DNA from: a candidate division WWE3 bacterium RIFCSPHIGHO2_01_FULL_40_23
Lineage (GTDB): Bacteria; Patescibacteria; WWE3; UBA101185; 2-01-FULL-41-18
NCBI GenBank assembly: GCA_001772615.1
Contig: MEUZ01000003.1
Location: forward strand, 248,001 to 312,000
Direction: 5' to 3'
Length of the DNA stretch: 64,000 bases
The translations under genes were made by a program, and so were the position numbers. Below the pieces are notes generated by a model. The model worked only from the letters and a program-made list of their open reading frames with translations, was not told the origin of the DNA and did no database searches. Of the stretch, positions 59,723-64,000 are shown one piece after another. Positions within the stretch are counted from its first letter, which is position 1. The number at the start of each line of letters is the position of its first letter.

Positions 59723-60590
59723 ATCTTGCTCCTACAATTCCGGACAAATCAAGAATGTTGCTTTCACTACCCATAACCGTCGGGAGCTTGCCATCCCATT
59801 TTTCAATCCACATCTTCCTTAAAAGTTCATTAGTTATTGACGCCCTCAAAAGCTCCTGTTCCCTTGCCATACCTTCCGCCTGGGTTATTCTGGCCTCTTT
59901 TTGAAACTTTGCCTGTTCGGCTCTATTCTTTTCGGTTTCAACCCTTACTGCCTCAATCTGCTTAGCCTCAATCGCCTGAATGTATTGAGGGGTAAACTTA
60001 ATTTCCCTTATCCCAACCTCATCAAGAATAATGCCGTTCTCCTCAAAGGAAGGCTTAAGCTGACTTTCCACTCTATTCTGAACCTCAAGAACGTTTCCCG
60101 TATAAAGGTCCGCCGCCTCAAATTCTCTGGTTACATTCCTTGTCCATATTCTTGAGTCGGTTTTAACTATCTTCTCTACAAGGTCATCCTCCGAACCGAT
60201 ATTTTGAGCCACCCAAGTTGCCTTTTTAGGATCAATGCTAAATCTTACCGTATAAAAGATATCAACCTGTTGTCCATCTTTGGTGTTCGTGTCAACCGGA
60301 TAGTCTTTATAATCCGCTCTTGACCCCTGCTGTTTCTCAACGGTTGTAGTCTCATATATTACTTTTTTGGTGTTGTACCTAAGAGTTGATTCCGCAATAG
60401 GTAAAATAAAACTGGCTCCCGGATGCAAAACTCTTCCCGTTACCCGTCCAAATCTTGTCACGACTTCAACGGTTCCAGGCTGCACCATTTTTAACGAGGA
60501 CAAAATAACAATTAAAAGAACCGCGGAAAGAAAAATGGACCCAAAAGACTTTGCTGCTTTTGCACCAAACGATTCAAATGTTACAACCAC
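59721..60590 (-). CDS. prohibitin/SPFH-domain membrane protein
   Basis: 289 aa. One N-terminal membrane helix (about residues 15-35) is followed by the SPFH/band-7 domain (VQPGTVEVVTRFGRVTGRVLHPGASFILP, VDTNTKDGQQVDIFYTVRFSID) and a charged coiled coil (IEAVRVETEKNRAEQAKFQKEARITQAEG). The C terminus GKLPTVMGSESNILDLSGI resembles prohibitins. These proteins form membrane cages around proteases such as FtsH or organise lipid domains. The GTG start overlaps no gene, but its GGAGGTG site lies in the last codons of the adenylate kinase gene. Confidence 0.92.
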   Translation of the reverse strand: MVVTFESFGAKAAKSFGSIFLSAVLLIVILSSLKMVQPGTVEVVTRFGRVTGRVLHPGASFILPIAESTLRYNTKKVIYETTTVEKQQGSRADYKDYPVDTNTKDGQQVDIFYTVRFSIDPKKATWVAQNIGSEDDLVEKIVKTDSRIWTRNVTREFEAADLYTGNVLEVQNRVESQLKPSFEENGIILDEVGIREIKFTPQYIQAIEAKQIEAVRVETEKNRAEQAKFQKEARITQAEGMAREQELLRASITNELLRKMWIEKWDGKLPTVMGSESNILDLSGIVGAR

Positions 60591-60591
60591 T

Positions 60592-61149
60592 TTACTTCAC
60601 CTCCTTTAACCTGTTCATTATGTCAAGGAAAATTTCCTCAATAGACCTCTCTCCATCTACATCCTCCACAATACCTTTGGCTTTAAAATACTCTATCACC
60701 GGACCTGTTTTTAAATCATGCTCCGAAAGGCGTTTTAAAACCGCTTCCGGTGCTTCATCCGATCTATGCTCTAAATCAACTCTCTTCTGAATTCTTTTCA
60801 TATATTCGTCAGGGCTCACAATCAAATTAAAGACCTTATCAAGCTTGATATTTAATTCCTCCTCCATAAACGGGATCTGATCCACCGTTCTTGGAAAACC
60901 CGTGAAAACAAAACCTTTGTTCGCGTCACACCGGTTCTTAACATATTCTTTTATAATCTGAAAATAAATTTCTTCGGGGACATACTCGCCGCGGTCCATA
61001 TATTCCTTCGCTTTCATACCCATTTCAGTCTCGGAGCTTTCTCTTAGCATTGCCCCGCTGTCAAGGAAATTTAAATTTAATTTTTTTGCGATAAGTTTAG
61101 CTTGTGTGCTTTTACCCGACCCCTGCGGCCCGCTTACAAGTATATGCAT
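60592..61149 (-). CDS. adk: adenylate kinase (second paralogue)
   Basis: Interconverts AMP + ATP and 2 ADP, 185 aa. P-loop GPQGSGKST (residues 7-15), AMP-binding SGAMLRES, the GFVFTGFPRTVDQ motif (here F replaces the usual D/L of LDGFPR), and a short lid region with RVDLEHRSDEAPEAVLKRL, so no zinc lid. It lies 40 nt downstream of a first adk-like gene and directly before the SPFH gene. Compared with its neighbour, the core motif is GFPRT, closer to canonical Adk, but the Asp before GFPR is Thr. Confidence 0.88.
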   Translation of the reverse strand: MHILVSGPQGSGKSTQAKLIAKKLNLNFLDSGAMLRESSETEMGMKAKEYMDRGEYVPEEIYFQIIKEYVKNRCDANKGFVFTGFPRTVDQIPFMEEELNIKLDKVFNLIVSPDEYMKRIQKRVDLEHRSDEAPEAVLKRLSEHDLKTGPVIEYFKAKGIVEDVDGERSIEEIFLDIMNRLKEVK

Positions 61150-61189
61150 AAATTATTATAGGCACCAATAAAAAGAAATGTCCAAAGCA

Positions 61190-61723
61190 CTATGAAGCAT
61201 TCATATGGGAAGTAATTTGATTAAACACATCTTCTTTGTCTTTTTCGCCGTCAATTTCTACAAGTCTTCCAAGTCCTCTGTAATAATCCAAAACTTTTGA
61301 CGTTTTCTCATGGTACCAGGAAAGCCTGTTCTTAATTCCTTCTGGGGTGTCATCAACCCTTCCTCTTGCCCTTAATCTATTCACAGCAGTTTTATCAGAA
61401 ATATTAATAAAAAACACGTTACTCACATAGGGGTCATACATATACAGCTGTTCTATTGAGCGGGGATATCCGTCAAGAACATACCCATTTCTACAATCAT
61501 TCATTGAGAGCCTTAACTTTAAAATTTCAGATGCATACTCGTCGGGGACAAGCTTTCCCTCCTTCATAAGCGAACAGGCTTGTCTGTTAAAATCGGCTTC
61601 CACTTTGCAGGATTCTCTGATCAGATCGCCTATATCTATAAGAGGTGCGTTGAGCCAATTCGCAAGAAGTTTTGCCTGCGTCGTCTTTCCGCTTCCCTGC
61701 GGCCCAAGAATTGTTATTTTCAC
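61190..61723 (-). CDS. adk: adenylate kinase (first paralogue)
   Basis: 177 aa with P-loop GPQGSGKTT (residues 7-15), IDIGDLIRES as the AMP-binding loop, GYVLDGYPRSIEQ (the Asp-Gly-Tyr-Pro-Arg form of LDGFPR, with the Asp kept) and a short lid with RGRVDDTPEGIKNRL. It is divergent from its downstream paralogue, and either could be the housekeeping enzyme. The GTG start has a perfect TATAAT 6 nt upstream and no Shine-Dalgarno, so this pair has its own leaderless promoter rather than reading through from secY. Confidence 0.9.
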   Translation of the reverse strand: MKITILGPQGSGKTTQAKLLANWLNAPLIDIGDLIRESCKVEADFNRQACSLMKEGKLVPDEYASEILKLRLSMNDCRNGYVLDGYPRSIEQLYMYDPYVSNVFFINISDKTAVNRLRARGRVDDTPEGIKNRLSWYHEKTSKVLDYYRGLGRLVEIDGEKDKEDVFNQITSHMNAS

Positions 61724-61729
61724 TTTTTT

Positions 61730-61735
61730 ATTATA
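61730..61735 (-). promoter_or_regulatory. -10 box TATAAT of the adk operon
   Basis: A perfect TATAAT on the minus strand ends 6 nt before the GTG at 61723. No clear -35. Confidence 0.55.
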
Positions 61736-61778
61736 TATCTAAACTATCGCGGATTGTTTTGTGTCATCCTGAACCCTT

Positions 61779-61808
61779 TTGGACAACCAATTTTAATAAT
61801 AGTAATAT
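61779..61808 (+). promoter_or_regulatory. sigma70-like promoter of the 48-aa gene
   Basis: TTGGAC (61779-61784) and TAATAT (61803-61808) are 18 nt apart, the same -35 hexamer and spacing as at 52139. A TGTCATCC fragment of the palindromic repeat lies just upstream. Confidence 0.6.
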
Positions 61809-61833
61809 AGAACAATCCCAAAGGAGTTCTAAC

Positions 61834-61980
61834 ATGTCCATGCAAAAAGCGGATTTTGAAGAAAACGATCCCGAAACAATGCGCTTGAGAAGGCAATTCA
61901 TGACCTGGGTGATGATAATCTTCGCTATCGCACTGGCGGGGATCATAACCCTTGCCATCCTCCCAATGTTTCTGTACTAG
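61834..61980 (+). CDS. small membrane protein, 48 aa, autonomous unit
   Basis: An acidic/polar N terminus (MSMQKADFEENDPETMRLRRQF) precedes one hydrophobic helix (WVMIIFAIALAGIITLAIL, about residues 25-44) that ends the protein at MFLY. No family is recognised. AAAGGAG lies 7-8 nt before the ATG. The frame is open upstream to 61672, but that part overlaps the adk start and promoters, so the ATG at 61834 is chosen. It has its own promoter and terminator, in antisense orientation within the ribosomal cluster. Confidence 0.8.
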   Translation: MSMQKADFEENDPETMRLRRQFMTWVMIIFAIALAGIITLAILPMFLY

Positions 61981-61992
61981 AACCAGACCAAA

Positions 61993-62020
61993 CCGCTGTT
62001 TGCCAAAACGGCGGTTTTTT
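61993..62020 (+). terminator. Rho-independent terminator
   Basis: CCGCTGTTT (61993-62001) pairs with AAACGGCGG (62006-62014) around a GCCA loop, followed by TTTTTT. It ends the 48-aa gene and abuts the stop of the convergent ybaB gene. Confidence 0.88.
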
Positions 62021-62285
62021 ACAATCCCGGAATACCAAGATCCGAAAGCTGGCCTTTCATTTTCTTGGCCACCTTTTTCTGAACCTCTTTTAAAGCGTCA
62101 TTAATCACATCTTTTAACCTTTTATCCTCAACACCGTCCACTTCAATCTTTTCTATATGGTTATCCCCTCTTACAACAAGCTTAATACCTCTATTTTCAT
62201 ACTCTACAAAGATCTGCTCCATTTCTTTTTTCATAGAGTCGGCTTGCTTTTTTAAATTGTAGAGATCTTTCATTTTGTCAAACAT
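62019..62285 (-). CDS. YbaB/EbfC-family nucleoid-associated protein
   Basis: Small DNA-binding protein, 88 aa, forming tweezer-like dimers. It begins with a helix rich in charged residues (MKDLYNLKKQADSMKKEMEQI), then strands GIKLVVRGDNHIEKIEVDG and a C-terminal helix LKDVINDALKEVQKKVAKKM, ending GIPGL. The usual M.G-rich loop is shortened. It follows secY by 21 nt, an unusual neighbour, since ybaB normally sits by dnaX-recR. Confidence 0.85.
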   Translation of the reverse strand: MFDKMKDLYNLKKQADSMKKEMEQIFVEYENRGIKLVVRGDNHIEKIEVDGVEDKRLKDVINDALKEVQKKVAKKMKGQLSDLGIPGL

Positions 62286-62306
62286 AAAATATTCCTAGAA
62301 ACATCA

Positions 62307-63578
62307 CTACTCCAAAAAAGACTCGTAGTTTCTTGTCTCCATCATTGATTCTATTTGCCTTAAGGTTTCTAAAACTACTGAAACAACAATTAAAAGCCCC
62401 GTGCCGCCGACCGTAAGCGTAGTCACGTTTGTAAAATTCTGAACCACTGAAGGAAGAACTGCAATTGCCCCAAGGAAAAGCGCGCCTGCAAGCGTAATTC
62501 TTGTTATAACTTTATTTAAATATTCCGCGGTTGGCTTGCCGGGCCTTACACCGGGTATAAAACCACCGCCCTTTTTAATATCCTCGGCAATTTTTTCAGG
62601 GTTAAACTGAACGGCTGTATAAAAATATGTAAACCCAACGACAAGAACAAAATAAGTAACATTGTACCAAAAAGACGCTGTAGAAAAATTAGAAGACAAA
62701 AATAAAGCCGCCTTTTGTACAATCGGATTTGAAACATTTTGAAAATATCTTCCAATAACCGATGGGAGAAGAACTAATGAAACCGCAAAAATTATAGGAA
62801 TAACCCCCGCCTGATTTACTTTCAAAGGAAGGTAATTAGTACCGCTCTGATAAGCTCCCTTTACCCTTCTTGCGTATTCAATCGGAACATTTCGCGTACC
62901 TTCATTAATAACAACGACCCCCGCTATAACGAGTATCGCTATTCCAAGAAAAATGAGAATATTTGTAATTCCCTGGCTGGTTACGGTTGAATATGTTTGG
63001 GTAAAACTAGTCGGAAGACTTGAAACAATACCTACAAATATAAGCATGGAAATACCCTGGCCGACACCATATTCTGTAATGAGCTCTCCAATCCACATAA
63101 GAAGGAGAGTTCCCGCAGTCATGGTTAAAACCATAGTAACTATTTCCAAAACCTTTAAAGATCCCATAATACCCTGGCTCTTTAAAAGAAAGTAAACGCT
63201 GTAAGATTGTATAAACGCAAGAGGCACGGTCAAAAACCTTGTGTACTGATTAATCTGCTCCCGGCCCGCTTCCCCTTCTTTTGAAAGCTCTTCAAGAGAT
63301 GGGAAAACCATAGTTAAAAGCTGCATGATGATTGAAGCGTTAATATAAGGGTTTAGTCCAAGCGTTACAACTGAAAAGTTGCTTAAACCCCCGCCACTGA
63401 ATAAATTTAAAAGTCCTAAAAAACCGTTTGATTCCAGGAGAGCTCTTAAAGAAACAAGATCAACACCAGGAATAGGTACATGGGATAAAACTCTAAAAAC
63501 CACAATTATAAAAAGGGTGAATAAAATTTTCTTTCTTAGTTCGGGAAGCCTCCATGCCCCCCTGATAGATGAAAGCAT
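62307..63578 (-). CDS. secY: protein translocase subunit SecY
   Basis: Channel of the Sec translocon, 423 aa with ten membrane helices. Motifs: HVPIPGVDL near the N terminus, the plug/TM2 stretch NLFSGGGLSNFSVVTLGLNPYINASIIMQLL in part, EGEAGREQINQYTR, GQGISMLIF, RRVKGAYQSGTNYLPLKVNQAGVIPIIFA in part, and GGGFIPGVRPGKPTAEYL in the cytoplasmic loop that binds SecA and the ribosome. It is encoded 5 nt after rplO, as in the spc operon. Confidence 0.97.
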   Translation of the reverse strand: MLSSIRGAWRLPELRKKILFTLFIIVVFRVLSHVPIPGVDLVSLRALLESNGFLGLLNLFSGGGLSNFSVVTLGLNPYINASIIMQLLTMVFPSLEELSKEGEAGREQINQYTRFLTVPLAFIQSYSVYFLLKSQGIMGSLKVLEIVTMVLTMTAGTLLLMWIGELITEYGVGQGISMLIFVGIVSSLPTSFTQTYSTVTSQGITNILIFLGIAILVIAGVVVINEGTRNVPIEYARRVKGAYQSGTNYLPLKVNQAGVIPIIFAVSLVLLPSVIGRYFQNVSNPIVQKAALFLSSNFSTASFWYNVTYFVLVVGFTYFYTAVQFNPEKIAEDIKKGGGFIPGVRPGKPTAEYLNKVITRITLAGALFLGAIAVLPSVVQNFTNVTTLTVGGTGLLIVVSVVLETLRQIESMMETRNYESFLE

Positions 63579-63583
63579 ATAAG

Positions 63584-64000
63584 CTATTTAGCCTCCCCTG
63601 AAAGTTTGGTTATTTTCTCCAAAGCGCTTTTTGAATAAGTAAAGCCTTCCAGAATAACCTTCTTTGTAAGTGTACCGCTTCCTAAAACTTTAACTCCTCC
63701 TTCAGGAACCCTTTTTACCAAATTTAACTCTACCAGAGAAAAAGGCGTTATCTTTTTACCCTCCGAGATTCTTTCAAGATCCGAAAGGTTGATGATAAAA
63801 CGTGAAATTCTGTGAGAGCTGACGAAGCCTTTTCTTTTTGGCATTTTCATATATAAAGGCACCTGACCACCTTCAAACCCGACAGGAAGGTTATAACCCG
63901 TTCTTGCCTTTTGGCCCTTTTGACCTCTTCCGGTTGTATGTGAACCTTTGCCGCTTCCAATGCCGCGGCCTACCCTTTTCGCTCTTTTGTGAAGTCCTTT
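63584..64000 (-). CDS. rplO: 50S ribosomal protein L15 (5' end outside the window)
   Basis: Large-subunit protein. The visible 138 codons begin in frame at the window edge with KGLHKRAKRVGRGIGSGKGS and continue GRGQKGQKARTGY and GFEGGQVPLYMKMPKRKGF, which are the L15 signatures. The C-terminal domain ends KLSGEAK. Perhaps 10-15 N-terminal residues are missing. secY follows. Confidence 0.95.
   Translation of the reverse strand, partial: KGLHKRAKRVGRGIGSGKGSHTTGRGQKGQKARTGYNLPVGFEGGQVPLYMKMPKRKGFVSSHRISRFIINLSDLERISEGKKITPFSLVELNLVKRVPEGGVKVLGSGTLTKKVILEGFTYSKSALEKITKLSGEAK

Noticed and set aside
1..64000. Insertion sequence, prophage or integrative element
   Set aside because: No transposase, integrase, recombinase, capsid, terminase or conjugation gene was found in either strand.

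Overview
The window reads as one contiguous piece of a small-genome bacterium, most likely a member of the Candidate Phyla Radiation (Patescibacteria, probably Microgenomates-like). This is an inference. It rests on the moderately low GC, the compact late spc/alpha ribosomal cluster, very large surface proteins with carboxypeptidase-regulatory-like domains, a short TsaB, and envelope proteins of mixed Gram-positive type (SipW-type signal peptidase, VanZ-like protein, PBP1C). RF2 is present and TGA serves as a stop, so the standard bacterial code applies, which argues against the Gracilibacteria/Absconditabacteria lineages.

Layout. 0-4.9 kb: a two-component system overlapping a MacA/MacB-type efflux operon. 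4.9-8.1 kb: a secreted unknown protein, a CCA-adding enzyme with an HD domain, and a small free-standing gene. 8.1-16.7 kb: a PBP1C-type peptidoglycan synthase with a 2095-residue alpha-2-macroglobulin that keeps its thioester. 16.8-20.9 kb: a membrane glycosyltransferase, a TIM-barrel-like hydrolase candidate, MsrA, and a DsbA-like protein with a 46-residue membrane microprotein. 21-30.2 kb: RarA, an operon of FecR-domain protein / CHASE2 adenylate cyclase / PQQ-type sugar dehydrogenase, a Y-family polymerase next to a degenerate tRNA-Asp-like sequence, and two membrane proteins. 30.3-44.8 kb: two giant surface proteins with unrelated heads on the same ~830-residue membrane-anchored base. 44.9-50.2 kb: an eight-gene minus-strand run from prfB to tsaB that includes ftsE, ftsX and an M23 hydrolase whose catalytic motifs are in circularly permuted order. 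50.3-53.7 kb: an ABC exporter, a small membrane protein, and a SipW/TasA-like pair. 54-64 kb: rplO-secY-ybaB-adk-adk-SPFH and map-infA-rpmJ-rpsM-rpsK-rpsD-rpoA-rplQ-rplM-rpsI, all on the minus strand and interrupted by small plus-strand genes.

Cross-cutting patterns. (i) Many larger genes have no Shine-Dalgarno but a -10 box ending 6-10 nt before the start codon, as expected for leaderless mRNAs. (ii) A set of short genes instead has its own promoter, a strong Shine-Dalgarno, C-ending codons and, in most cases, a hairpin terminator. (iii) Palindromic elements bounded by TGTCAT...ATGACA sit mostly at gene 3' ends. I see no CRISPR array, transposase, phage gene or replication origin.

The candidates most worth following as undescribed biology are the paired giant proteins with a shared base, the permuted M23 hydrolase beside FtsEX, and the autonomous small-gene set, including a compact structured transcript at 58.97-59.26 kb.
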